Assembly: GCF_932526225.1 (NCBI RefSeq)
Contig: NC_064044.1
Location: 1,991,001-2,055,000 of the forward strand
DNA length: 64,000 nucleotides
From: Nematostella vectensis
Taxonomy: Eukaryota; Cnidaria; Anthozoa; Actiniaria; Edwardsiidae
Reading direction: 5' to 3'
The notes under the pieces were generated by a model. That model was not told the origin of the DNA. It ran no database searches and saw nothing but the letters and a program-made list of their open reading frames with translations. Of this stretch, positions 44,201 through 53,777 are shown one piece after another (the first letter of the stretch is position 1; the number at the start of each line of letters is the position of its first letter). Both the position numbers and the translations under genes were made by a program.

Positions 44201-47200
44201 TGTAACCTTTTGGAGGTTACACTCGTAAAACAAATTCCCGAATGTAACCCTGAAGCTTTTCCCGAATGTAACCTCCAGTCCGATGGTGACTGCTTGGGAT
44301 AGTTTACGATACCAATAGTATTAAAAGTAATTTTCATTACAATTCCCTTCAGCAATGCCACGTTAGTCTTTCGTTGCGGGCACTTGACTACTAACGCAGC
44401 CACCCGGGTTCGATTCCCGCTTATAGCCTATTTTTTTTCTTTATTCTCTTTTTTTTTAAATATCGATACTCAATTATACTGTTCTTGGTGTGTCATGACA
44501 TAAAAAGAAGGTATAGGGACATTTTTATGTACTCTCAGCATCTTTGATGTGCTCATGCTTTGTTCAGGATCCTGTACATATTTTATGCACACAAGAACTA
44601 ACTACATTCCTTGGATAACTTGATTAAGTAGATTCTAACATAGAGCATAGCGCTCGATAGATTGAAATACCTTTTTTTCCGAGTATACTGTTTTATTTTT
44701 CCTAATGTTACTTTTTGGAATTTACATTCGGAAAAATAATTATCGATTGTAACCTTTTTGGAGGTTACACTCGTAAAACAAATTCCCGAATGTAACCCTG
44801 AAGCTTTTCCCGAATGTAACCTCCAGTCCGATGGTGACTTTGCTTGGGATAGTTTACGATACCAATAGTATTAAAAGTAATTTTCATTACAATTCCCTTC
44901 AGCAATGCCACGTTAGTCTTTCGTTGCGAGCACTTGACTACTAACGCAGCGACCCGGGTTCGATTCCCGCTGATAGCCTATTTTTTTTTCTTTATTATTT
45001 TTTTTTAAATATCGATACTTAATTATACTGTTCTTGGTGTGTCATGACATAAAAAGAAGGTATAGGGACATTTTTATGTACTCTCAGCATCTTTGATGTG
45101 CTCATGCTTTGTTCAGGATCCTGTACATATTTTATGCACACAAGAACTAACTAGATACCTTGGATAACTTGATTAAGTAGATTCTAACATAGAGCATAGC
45201 GCTCGATAGATTGATATACCTTTTTTTCCGAGTATACTGTTTTATTTTTCCTAATGTTACTTTTTGGAATTTACATTCGGAAAAATAATTATCGATTGTA
45301 ACCTTTTTGCAGGTTACACTCGTAAAACAAATTCCCGAATGTAACCCTGAAGCTTTTCCCGAATGTAACCTCCAGTCCGATGGTGACTTTGCTTGGGATA
45401 GTTTAAGATACCAATAGTATTAAAAGTAATTTTTATTACAATTCCCTTCAGCAATGCCACGTTAGTCTTTCGTTGCGAGCACTTGACTACTAACGCAGCG
45501 ACCCGGGTTCGATTCCCGCTGATAGCCTATTTTTTTTTTTCTTTATTATTTTTTTTTAAATATCGATACTTAATTATACTGTTCTTGGTGTGTCATGACA
45601 TAAAAAGAAGGTATAGGGACATTTTTATGTACTCTCAGCATCTTTGATGTGCTCATGCTTTGTTCAGGATCCTGTACATATTTTATGCACACAAGAACTA
45701 ACTAGATACCTTGGATAACTTGATTAAGTAGATTCTAACATAGAGCATAGCGCTCGATAGATTGATATACCTTTTTTTCCGAGTATACTGTTTTATTTTT
45801 CCTAATGTTACTTTTTCGGAATTTACATTCGGAAAAAAAATTATCGATTGTAACCTTTTGGAGGTTACACTCGTAAAACAAATTCCCGAATGTAACCCTG
45901 AAGCTTTTCCCGAATGTAACCTCCAGTCCGATGGTGACTTTGCTTGGGATAGTTTACGATACCAATAGTATTAAAAGTAATTTTCATTACAATTCCCTTC
46001 AGCAATGCCACGTTAGTCTTTCGTTGCGGGCACTTGACTACTAACGCAGCTACCCGGGTTCGATTCCCGCTGATAGCCTATTTTTTTTTCTTTATTCTTT
46101 TTTTTTTAAATATCGATACTTAATTATACTGTTCTTGGTGTGTCATGACATAAAAAGAAGGTATAGGGACATTTTTATGTACTCTTAGCATCTTTGATGT
46201 GCTCATGCTTTGTTCAGGATCCTGTACATATTTTATGCACACAAGAACTAACTACATTCCTTGGATAACTTGATTAAGTAGATTCTAACATAGAGCATAG
46301 CGCTCGATAGATTGATATACCTTTTTTTCCGAGTATACTGTTTTATTTTCCCTAATGTTACTTTTTGGAATTTACATTCGGAAAAAAAAATTATCGATTG
46401 TAAGCTTTTGTGGGTTACACTCGTACAACAAATTCCCGAATGTAACCCTGAAGCTTTTCCCGAATGTAACCTCCAGCCCTATGGTGGTGACTTTGCATGG
46501 GATAGTTTACGATACCAATAGTATTAAAAGTAATTTTCATTCGATTCCCTTCAGCAATGCCACGTTAGTCTTTCGTTGCGGGCACTTGACTACTAACGCA
46601 GCGACCCGGGTTCGATTCCCGCTGATAACCTATTTTTTTTTTTTTATTATTTTTTTTTTTAAATATCGATACTTAATTATACTGTTCTTGGTGTGCCATG
46701 ACATAAAAAGAAGGTATAGGGACATTTTTATGTACTCTCAGCATCTTTGATGTGCTCATGCTTTGTTCAGGATCCTGTACATATTTTATGCACACAAGAA
46801 CTAACTAGATTCCTTGGATAACTTGATTAAGTAGATTCTAACATAGAGCATAGCGCTCGATAGATTGATATACCTTTTTTTCCGAGTATACTGTTTTATT
46901 TTTCCTAATGTTACTTTTTGGAATTTACATTCGGAAACAAAATTATCGATTGTAACCTTTTGGAGGTTACACTCGTAAAACAAATTCCCGAATGTAACCC
47001 TGAAGCTTTTCCCAAATGTAACCTCCAGTCCGATGGTGACTTTGCTTGGGATAGTTTACAATACCAATAGTATTTAAAGTAATTTTCATTACAACTCCCT
47101 TCAGCAATGCCACGTTAGTCTTTCGTTGCGGGCACTTGACTACTAACGCAGCGACCCGGGTTCGATTCCCGCTGATAGCCAATTTTTTTTTCTTTATTTT

Positions 47201-47675
47201 TTTTTTTAATATCGATACTTAATTATACTGTTCTTGGTGTGTCATGACATAAAAAGAAGGTATAGGGACATTTTTATGTACTCTCAGCATCTTTGATGTG
47301 CTCATGCTTTGTTCAGGATCCTGTACATATTTTATGCACACAAGAACTAACTAGATTCCTTGGATAACTTGATTAAGTAGATTCTAACATAGAGCATAGC
47401 GCTTGATAGATTGATATACCTTTTTTTCCGAGTATACTGTTTTATTTTTCCTAATGTTACTTTTTGGAATTTACATTCGGAAAAACAATTATCGATTGTA
47501 ACCTTTTGAAGGTTACACTCGTAAAACAAATTCCCGAATGTAACCCTGAAGCTTTTCCCGAATGTAACCTCCAGTCCGATGGTGACTTTGCTTGGGATAG
47601 TTTACGATACCAATAGTATTAAAAGTAATTTTCATTACAATTCCCTTCAGCAATGCCACGTTAGTCTTTCGTTGT
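26201..47675 (+). repeat. Satellite array, distal part (about 39 units, last one truncated)
   Basis: Continuation of the same head-to-tail array after the gap, with unit starts at 26515, 27062, 27612, 28160 and so on to 47377. The last unit keeps only its first ~299 bp. It stops inside the tRNA-like segment, just after tagtctttcgttg, where unrelated sequence begins. Several blocks are near-copies of blocks in the proximal part. Around 2.2-5.4 kb recurs at about 26.5-29.8 kb (offset 24327), 6.5-8.7 kb at 29.8-32.0 kb (offset 23238), and 15.9-20.7 kb at 33.1-37.9 kb (offset 17209-17212). The last few units (from about 45.2 kb) carry more private changes than central units, as expected for array edges that are homogenised less. 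Confidence 0.96.
35826..40228 (+). repeat. Higher-order repeat: tandem four-unit block (about 2203 bp, two copies)
   Basis: Units at 35826, 36376, 36928 and 37476 are repeated at 38028, 38579, 39131 and 39679. Diagnostic shared variants include an eight-T run after gaaatacc, agcttttctcgaatg, gtgaccttgc, taattttttattac, gacatgaaaag, tatcgatggtaacc and gaatttaacctcc. The block is younger than, or has been corrected differently from, its distant relative at 18.6-20.7 kb. Confidence 0.85.
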
Positions 47676-47678
47676 CTT

Positions 47679-47710
47679 TAGTTAATTCTTGTGTGCATAA
47701 AATATATACA
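47679..47710 (-). repeat. Inverted 32-bp satellite fragment just past the array end
   Basis: The sequence tagttaattcttgtgtgcat and the 12 bases after it are the reverse complement of the unit segment tgtatatattttatgcacac...aactaacta (consensus tgtacatattttatgcacac) with two mismatches in 32. It lies four bases beyond the truncated last unit, so the array edge is an inversion-type junction. Confidence 0.8.
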
Positions 47711-47736
47711 TATCCGTGGGGAATATGTTTGATATG

Positions 47737-47967
47737 TGATTCCCGCGGGTAATGTTTTGAAACACTCAAGCCATCAGATTTCCAGAACTTTTGACAAGAA
47801 TACTAAGAACTAACACCATAAATAATAAACAAAAAAGAATAAATTGTAAAACTAGTCTAAAGAAGATGTCTTACGCTGTTATTACAGTTAATCAAGAGGT
47901 GCAGAAGTTCGAAGCTCCTGATCGACACGTTACTAATTGAACCTGTCAGTGCTTGTCAGGCTTTATT
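47737..47967 (+). repeat. Left copy of a 231-bp inverted repeat
   Basis: Starts at tgattcccgcgggtaatg and matches the reverse complement of 62964-63195. I count about five substitutions and one 2-bp deletion (after cgacac, near 47928) across the copy, followed by divergence after caggcttt. The outer ~130 bp precede an ATG; the inner ~100 bp are the start of the pseudogene reading frame. The outer end contains the palindrome CCCGCGGG. I see no target-site duplication outside the two copies. Confidence 0.9.
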
Positions 47968-49720
47968 AACACTTTGGGATAGCTGTGGTTTTGCGAAGCG
48001 ATACCGCTGCAAGCGCGGCATGCCGGCGGTCAAGCTGAAAGTGAACTGCAGCCAGAGCTTCCGTAATTACAAAATGCAACCATCTCAGGAGCAAGCAACC
48101 GGACCGTGTACCTATCACTTAGCTGTGATGACGAGGACAGGAGTCGGCCACTCAAATGGGACTTGAGACAATGGTAAGACAGTCTTTATGGCAATAGTAG
48201 GCTTAGACAAACATGTTGTTTGAAAGACTAAACATGGCTAAATGTCTGATAAGCTGGAAATGTTCAATAAATGTTAAAACGGACATATTCTTTGAACAAA
48301 TGATACTGTCAAAGTAGAATCAACTGTATAGAGGTTCGTTCTAGCTCAACTGGCTCCCAGATCGTTCACATCTCAGAGGTGATATGCATTTTGTCTACTT
48401 TGACCTACTTAATATTTATCTATATTCTGTTTTAGTTTCGATGATCAAGCAAACCAGGCTATAAATAGAGAATTGTTTGAGGATGTCCGCAGCACAGACA
48501 ATGAGACTTTATCAAAAACATTTAAAGGTATTTACCGTAATTTACTGCCGATCTTGTTTCATGTCAATTTCCCATTTTAAGGAAAAAGTCAAATGCGTAC
48601 AAAAAATAGATATCACTAGGCTGCCTCATCACTGTCATGGTTATCGAATTTAGTTGTTCCCTTAATCATAGTCTTTCTTATTTCAGCTGCAATGCGTGTT
48701 TATATTAGAACAAAGAAGAGAGATTTCTTGAATCGTGCCAATAACAAGCAAAATGATATCCTGATGAGGCAAAGAAAAAGGAGCAGGCTCAACCCTGTAA
48801 GTATACTTATTGCACTAGTTATTGTTTCAGACATTGAAGACAATAGCTACACTTGTAAGTTGCACTTTTATTGAAACGTTTTTTTTTTTTCAAATTAACC
48901 CCTGAACAATTTGGTCCTGTTAAACATTTTAATTTAATTAAATTGTGCCATGTCATCATTAAATTTAGTACTCGAAAATTGGGACCCATGAAAAAAAAAA
49001 CTAAAAATACCTAATTCTCTGTTCTGTTTAGTTCTATACTGTAGTATTGTTTAAGATAATGATTATTATGTTAGCTGTTACCTACTGTACCATTTTTTTA
49101 TGTGAAAGCTCCAAGTCCACGAAAAAGAAAAATAATAATAATCAAATACACTCAAGGTATTTCCTCTCAAAATCGTGGAAGTCTTACACACATTAACAAT
49201 TAATTTTTCTAAATCTTGTTTTGGTGTAAAAGTAAGATAATCCTGCATGCAAAGATAAAACAAATAAAAAACATCATCCATCCATATCTCTTTTGGTCAT
49301 CCAGATTCCTAACCTCTTTTTTCTATTTTTCTTTTTTCCTATCTTTTGTAGAAAAAAAACATGAGGAAAAGAACTCTAGAAAAGTCAACCATCTATACAG
49401 CAGAACTAAAATCAAAGTATGGAGCTGTGTTGCCACTGGAGTACCTATCATCATAGCACACTGCCACAGACCAGGAAAATGACAATTTGGATCCTGACAG
49501 TGATGATGAGCCTTCAGGGCCAAAGGTTTTGGTTAAAACCTGGCGGAGCCGAGAAATTAACGAGCTTATGGAGGCCCTTGACAGAAGGGTAAAGTGGCAC
49601 CAGGGCCAGAAAGGCCAAAGCATGTTAATTGAGAGATGAGAAGGTGCCATTTCTGCTAGAACTGCACCTGTTGATGCGTCAAATTGGGCAATACGTAGAG
49701 GAGGTGCACTGCATTTCTAA
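47866..49720 (+). pseudogene. Four-exon pseudogene of unknown family
   Basis: Inferred exons are 47866-48173, 48436-48527, 48687-48796 and 49352-49720. Introns have GT/AG borders, and phases agree at the three junctions (2, 1, 0). Exon 1 starts MSYAVITVNQEVQKFEAPDR, then loses frame through a 2-bp deletion near 47928 that the right-hand repeat copy lacks. It continues with WDSCGFAKRYRCKRG, and needs a second frame change near 48060-48090 to reach LSLSCDDEDRSRPLKWDLRQ. Exon 3 is basic (MRVYIRTKKRDFLNRANN). Exon 4 reads through an in-frame TAG after LEYLSS and a TGA after SMLIER, with an acidic linker (NDNLDPDSDDE), a basic segment (VLVKTWRSREINELMEALD) and a final DASNWAIRRGG before TAA at 49718. 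I do not recognise a catalytic domain. The W-R-S...L-D and W-A-I ending resembles uncharacterised cnidarian predicted proteins from memory. A functional gene would require the lesions to be assembly errors. Confidence 0.65.
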
Positions 49721-49728
49721 ATTCAAAC

Positions 49729-49734
49729 AATAAA
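49729..49734 (+). promoter_or_regulatory. AATAAA polyadenylation signal
   Basis: A canonical hexamer lies eight bases after the TAA that ends the last pseudogene exon, supporting the inferred 3' end and strand of that gene. Confidence 0.6.
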
Positions 49735-51660
49735 GAATGATTACATTTACAAATAATTACATTGATTTCAAAAAACTGTTCTGCGCTGAATTCGACAACA
49801 TTGTTTCCAGCATGATTGAAATTTGTAAATTACAACAATTCACCCTCTAGTTTTTATTTAAAACAACTAAAGATGATTTGATTGAACTTTGTTTCCATAA
49901 ATACTTTAAGGGCTGGCTTTCGAAATAAAAACTAGAAAGATAAATTGTGGAAATTATAAACTTCTGCCATGCTGAAGCTCAATGACCTGTAATACATCAA
50001 TTGAATAACATGAGTTGATCATATTTTACAAGCATATTATGTAATTATAATTTTACATGTTCCTGTTCTTTGCATTGCATTTAATTGAAAATTTATATAA
50101 AGCCATGATAATATATATTCTACAAAAGGCTATTTTTATATTTGTGTTACATTTCTTTTTCGTACAAGTACTAGTACGCACTTTCATGTATTAGGATTAA
50201 CCAATATTTCACACTATTCTTTAAAGTATTATATTTTTAAAATGTTGTATGATAAATAAAGAATCGTTGTTATGAAGATCCATTCAAAGTCTGTTGTCTT
50301 GTTAACATCTCCCTTGGCAATTGCTATGATGTTTAATACCTTACAACAAGTGCGATAATTTGATATTTCCATGGATCGTACAATCCTGATAAAACCATTG
50401 CAAATTTTATGTTTGCCCTCGTATTCGTGCAAATGTGCGTGCGTGTTTTATATTTGCGTGGATTATAAATCCTGGTACACCTGTAGCAAATTTGATATTT
50501 GCCCTCGTTTCACCGCATCGTGCCAATGTGCGGGCGGATTTTATATTTGCGTGGAGTGTAAATCCTGGTAAGCCCGTAGCAAATTTGATATTTGCCCTCG
50601 TATTTACCACTATGGTAAATTTGTTAATTTACATCACATTTGCAAATAGACTAAATATGGCGCAAATGTGGTCTTCACCATATTTGACCTGAGGGCAAAT
50701 ATGATGCTTGATCTCGAACAAATCCGTGCAAATTTGAGTAAATTCGGTATTTACTACAGTTACACTACACATTTACTATATGCGTAAATCAAATTTTTCA
50801 TCCGGTGTCACCCTCTGTTCATAGAAATCATTCTCAATAATATTCTCTTTTCGCAATCTAAAGAGAGCGATGTTGGCGAAGTGACTTTCCATTAAAACAT
50901 TTGACTTGCATTGCAAAAATAAATACAAGTAAAAATAACAACAAGATGTTGATCGGACTATTCCACATTTTCGGCGGCCTGGTGACCGGCAACCTGGTGA
51001 CCTGGCGACCTGTGTTTAGCCCCGCCAAGCCTTGGGCTGCCTGTGATTTTTTACGGATATAACGGTCATTAACGAATTTGAATTACTGACACTTCTCCGC
51101 TGCTTCGTGTTGCGTTTACAAGCTTGTGTGGGATTGATTTTACATTTACAGTGTCAGCACATCTTCGAAGTATAGTTCTAGGTAGGTCTTTTGACGACAC
51201 GGTGCATTTTTGTGAAACAAATTGTCTTTGAGCGAGGTTGGTCTTGAGCGAGTCATAGCTTCCTTCTCAAATATTTCGTACAGTGAGGTAGGGTGACCGA
51301 ATTTTATGAAACTACACGGGGGTAATTAAAATGATCACTTCTAACCGCTCGGTGAGTTTCTTGTGTTTTTATTAAGAATTTCTCAAAAACCCAAAAACCA
51401 CAAACTGTGAACTCAGGCTCCCTGTGGAGGGACTCAACGTGAAATCGCCTGATGTGCAGTGTTTTTTTGTTAGGAAAAACCCTTTGCACGAGAAAAAAAA
51501 ACATAGTACTAGTAATAGTACATAAAATGTAAAAAACTTCGTCAAAAGCCCCCATTTCTCGATAGTTATCTGGGGGGTGGGGGGCATTGAGATTCATTGT
51601 GTTAGATGCCATTATGCATGATAACGAGAACCACATGATGCTAATTAACCCTTCTTTTTT
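49735..51660. other. Gene-free interval between pseudogene and zinc-finger gene
   Basis: AT-rich sequence without a convincing reading frame. It contains an 85-93-bp tandem repeat (50382-50610) and, at about 51549-51590, a C-rich stretch facing a G-rich stretch (gcccccatt ... ggggggtggggggc) that could pair or form a G-rich structure. The last part should contain the promoter and 5' UTR of the zinc-finger gene. A possible 3' splice site (tttttggaatttcgcag) ends at 51672, six bases before the ATG, so a non-coding first exon upstream is possible. Confidence 0.5.
50382..50610 (+). repeat. Tandem repeat, about 2.5 copies of 85-93 bp
   Basis: Units begin at 50382, 50467 and 50560, each starting near aatcctg and carrying gcaaatttgatatttgccct (first copy gcaaattttatgtttgccct), a GTGC/GTGCG-rich middle and ttttatatttgcgtgga. 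The third copy is cut after gtatttacc. The copies are clearly diverged. They open short ORFs on both strands that I do not consider genes. Confidence 0.8.
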
Positions 51661-51678
51661 TGGAATTTCGCAGTTGTA

Positions 51679-52074
51679 ATGGCTCCAAGACCAAAAAAAA
51701 GCTGCCCCTGCTGTGAGACGGAAGTAGTCCACTTACCGCGACACATGCGAAACGTCCATGAATGGCCTGAAGCGAAAATTAAAAATTATAATTCAAAAAA
51801 AAAAACGGGAGAAGGAAGACGAAAATGTCCTTTCAAAGGATGTTTAAAAAACCCAAAAAAATTACACAATCATTTACGAGAAACACATAAATTAAAAAAA
51901 AATGATCAAAAATATAAACTATTTTTATGTATAGCAAAATGTATAGACAAAAAAACAGAAAAACAGAACAAAAACACATCAAGAAGAAAAAGAAGAAGAG
52001 AAGAAATTGAAGAAGTAGAAGATGTAGGTGACGAAGATGACACTGGAAATCTGAAAGAGAAGATCAGTAATATG
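51679..52074 (+). CDS. Exon 1 of a zinc-finger / coiled-coil repeat protein
   Basis: Starts at the ATG at 51679 (MAPRPKKSCPCC). Two C2H2-type fingers are visible: C9-x2-C12-x9-H22-x4-H27, and C50-x4-C55-x9-H65-x4-H70, the second beginning RRKCPFKGC. A lysine-rich stretch follows, then an acidic segment (EEIEEVEDVGDEDD). Fingers of this type usually bind nucleic acid, so a nuclear role is likely but inferred. The 3' border is uncertain. ATG|GTGGTG at 52074/52075 leaves phase 0, which fits the next exon's CAA acceptor at 52273. A better-looking donor, GATGTAG|GTGACG at 52027/52028, leaves phase 1 and would instead fit the 63-bp or 41-bp exons. The frame stays open to 52230 only through the GTG/GAT tract, which I do not count as coding. 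The middle of the exon is strikingly A-rich. Confidence 0.7.
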
Positions 52075-52213
52075 GTGGTGATGGTGATAGTGGTGGTGGT
52101 GGTGATAGTGATGATAGTGGTGATAGTGGTGATAATGGTGATAATGGTGATAATGGTGATGATGGTGGTGGTCGTGATGGGTATGGCGATGGTGATGGGT
52201 ATGGCGATGGTGA
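52073..52213 (+). repeat. GAT/GGT trinucleotide tract in the first intron
   Basis: Interrupted (GGT/GAT/GTG)n sequence begins inside or directly after the exon-1 donor and ends about 60 bp before the exon acceptor. Its plus-strand reading gives a Met/Val string, and its minus strand a Ser/Pro string; both are artefacts of composition. Confidence 0.85.
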
Positions 52214-52272
52214 GAGCTGATTCTGATTGACTGTGCTGACTAACATTGATTATAATACTTCTTTCCTTTTAG

Positions 52273-52744
52273 CAAAATCAGAATGAAAGTGAAGAACTTG
52301 CTGCATGTAGATCTGAACTTGAGAAAGCGAAGGAGGAGATAGAGAAAGCCCGGGCATCATACGACAAAGAGAAAGATCGCCTTGAAAAACTGAACAAGGA
52401 AATGACAGGTGAGGTGCTGATATGTATAGTGATTCACATTTGAAGAGCAGACAAACCTACAGACACAGCATACTAGAATTCATATAAGATTTCTTTTTCT
52501 TAACAGATGAGCTCCAGGAGAAAGAATTAGAAAATGATCGTCAATATCAAACAATTGTTGATTTGAAAGGTGAGTTATACTGTTATTATTGAAATTGTTT
52601 TAAAGGGTTTTGGATTATATACTGGTACTGCTATATCAAGATTAAATGAAAAGATAACAAAGACCTCAAATAACAATAGTAAATACTTATTTTCTAAATG
52701 TAGATGAGCTGAAGTCATTAACAGCAAGCGCTAAGGAGATGAAG
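52273..52744 (+). CDS. Coiled-coil module 1 (exons A, B, C)
   Basis: Exons: A 52273-52408 (136 bp, phase 0 to 1), B 52507-52569 (63 bp, phase 1 to 1), C 52704-52744 (41 bp, phase 1 to 0). Acceptors are ttccttttag, ttcttaacag and ctaaatgtag; donors are acag|gtgagg, aaag|gtgagt and gaag|gtagga. A possible branch point tgctgactaac lies about 35 bp before exon A. A encodes QNQNESEELAACRSELEKAK continuing EEIEKARASYDKEKDRLEKL and NKEMT. B encodes DELQEKELENDRQYQTIVDL. C encodes DELKSLTASAKEMK. Heptad-like spacing of L, I and A with abundant E and K predicts an alpha-helical coiled coil, typically used for oligomerisation. The three exons total 240 bp, exactly 80 codons, and end in the phase in which they began, so whole modules can be added without breaking the frame. 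Confidence 0.75.
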
Positions 52745-53057
52745 GTAGGATTTGACTTGGTATGGGTTATATTGGTTAAATTGGTAGATCTTGACGTGAT
52801 ACGTGCTTGTTGCCTCAATTGAGGACGTGGTTAGGAAGACTGTGGAGGGTAGAGATGAGAGCCGAGAAAGCGGCAAGAATGTGGAGAAAAGGAAGAAGAG
52901 AGGAAGGAAAGAGGAGGAAAAGAATAAAGAGAAAAACGAGCAAAACAGGAAGAAGAGAGTGTGAAGAGGAAGAAGATACTGAGGATTACATGGGAGAAGT
53001 AGAAGATGTAGGTGACGAAGATGATAATGCAAATGTGAGAGAAAAGAAACGTAATAT

Positions 53058-53245
53058 GGTGGTGGTGGTGGCGGCGGCGGTGGCGATGATAGTGAGGATG
53101 ATAGTGAGGATGATAGTGATGGTGGTGGTGATGGTGATGATAGTTGTGGTGATAGTTATTGGTAGTGGTGATGGTGATGATAGTGATGGTGGTGGTGATG
53201 GTGATGATAGTGGTGATGATAATCGTCATGGTGATGGCGATGGTG
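53058..53245 (+). repeat. GAT/GGT intronic tract, long form (one of seven)
   Basis: Tract of GGT, GGC, GAT and AGT triplets just before the next exon A. Equivalent long tracts lie at about 54091-54278, 56096-56298, 57210-57398, 58311-58499, 60317-60519 and 61431-61619. Short forms of about 33 bp replace it at 55218-55250 and 59439-59471, and a GATGAC-type version is at 62593-62648. Immediately upstream of most copies stands a relic of the exon-1 acidic tail, gaagatgtaggtgacgaaga, so the tract and exon-1 end were copied together into every module. Confidence 0.85.
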
Positions 53246-53305
53246 AGAGCTGATTCTGATTGACTGTGCTGACTAACATTGATTATAATACTTCTTTCCT
53301 TTTAG

Positions 53306-53777
53306 CAAAATCAGAATGAAAGTGAAGAACTTGCTGCATGTAGATCTGAACTTGAGAAAGCGAAGGAGGAGATAGAGAAAGCCCGGGCATCATACGACAA
53401 AGAGAAAGATCGCCTTGAAAAACTGAACAAGGAAATGACAGGTGAGGTGCTGATATGTATAGTGATTCACATTTGAAGAGCAGACAAACCTACAGACACA
53501 GCATACTAGAATTCATATAAGATTTCTTTTTCTTAACAGATGAGCTCAAGGAGAAAGAATTAGAAAATGATCGTCAATATCAAACAATTATTGATTTGAA
53601 AGGTGAGTTATACTGTTATTATTGAAATTGTTTTAAAGGGTTTTGGATTATATACTGGTACTGCTATATCAAGATTAAATGAAAAGATAACAAAGACCTC
53701 AAATAACAATAGTAAATACTTATTTTCTAAATGTAGATGAGCTGAAGTCATTAACAGCAAGCGCTAAGGAGATGAAG
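53306..53777 (+). CDS. Coiled-coil module 2
   Basis: Exons A 53306-53441, B 53540-53602, C 53737-53777. A is of the RASY/NKE flavour, as in module 1. B differs by DELK for DELQ and TIID for TIVD, the only module with these changes. C ends ASAKEMK. It lies 1033 bp from module 1, and the surrounding introns are nearly identical to those of module 1, so this is a recent tandem copy. Confidence 0.75.

Noticed and set aside
1127-47529. Dozens of 60-117-codon ORFs on both strands recurring every ~548 bp (for example starting MIYLFFRVYCF or MFYECNLQKV)
   Set aside because: They overlap on opposite strands, change frame with single-base T-run or C indels between units, and simply translate the GAATGTAACC motif cluster and the tRNA-like segment. 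The minus-strand AISGNRTRVAALV strings are the tRNA-like stretch read backwards.
1-47675. CRISPR array
   Set aside because: The repeats are ~548-bp units with no short-repeat and unique-spacer structure, and the region is eukaryotic.
49078-49650. Several overlapping 66-88-codon ORFs around pseudogene exon 4
   Set aside because: They are other-frame shadows of exon 4 and its intron. The phase-consistent reading across exons is the better explanation.
51304-51732. 142-codon minus-strand ORF (MDYFRLTAGAAFFW onward)
   Set aside because: It runs antisense to the zinc-finger exon start and the upstream region, has no recognisable domain, and its start lies inside the opposing coding exon. I could not exclude a repeat-derived fragment in its C-terminal half.
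52072-52230. Met/Val-rich C-terminal extension of exon 1
   Set aside because: It is the GTG/GAT tract read in one frame; composition alone keeps it open.
52831-53229. Minus-strand His/Thr/Ile-rich and Ser/Phe-rich ORFs, repeated in each module up to 187 codons
   Set aside because: Low-complexity translations of ATC/ACC tracts and of the purine-rich region on the opposite strand. They run antisense to spliced exons and end inside them.
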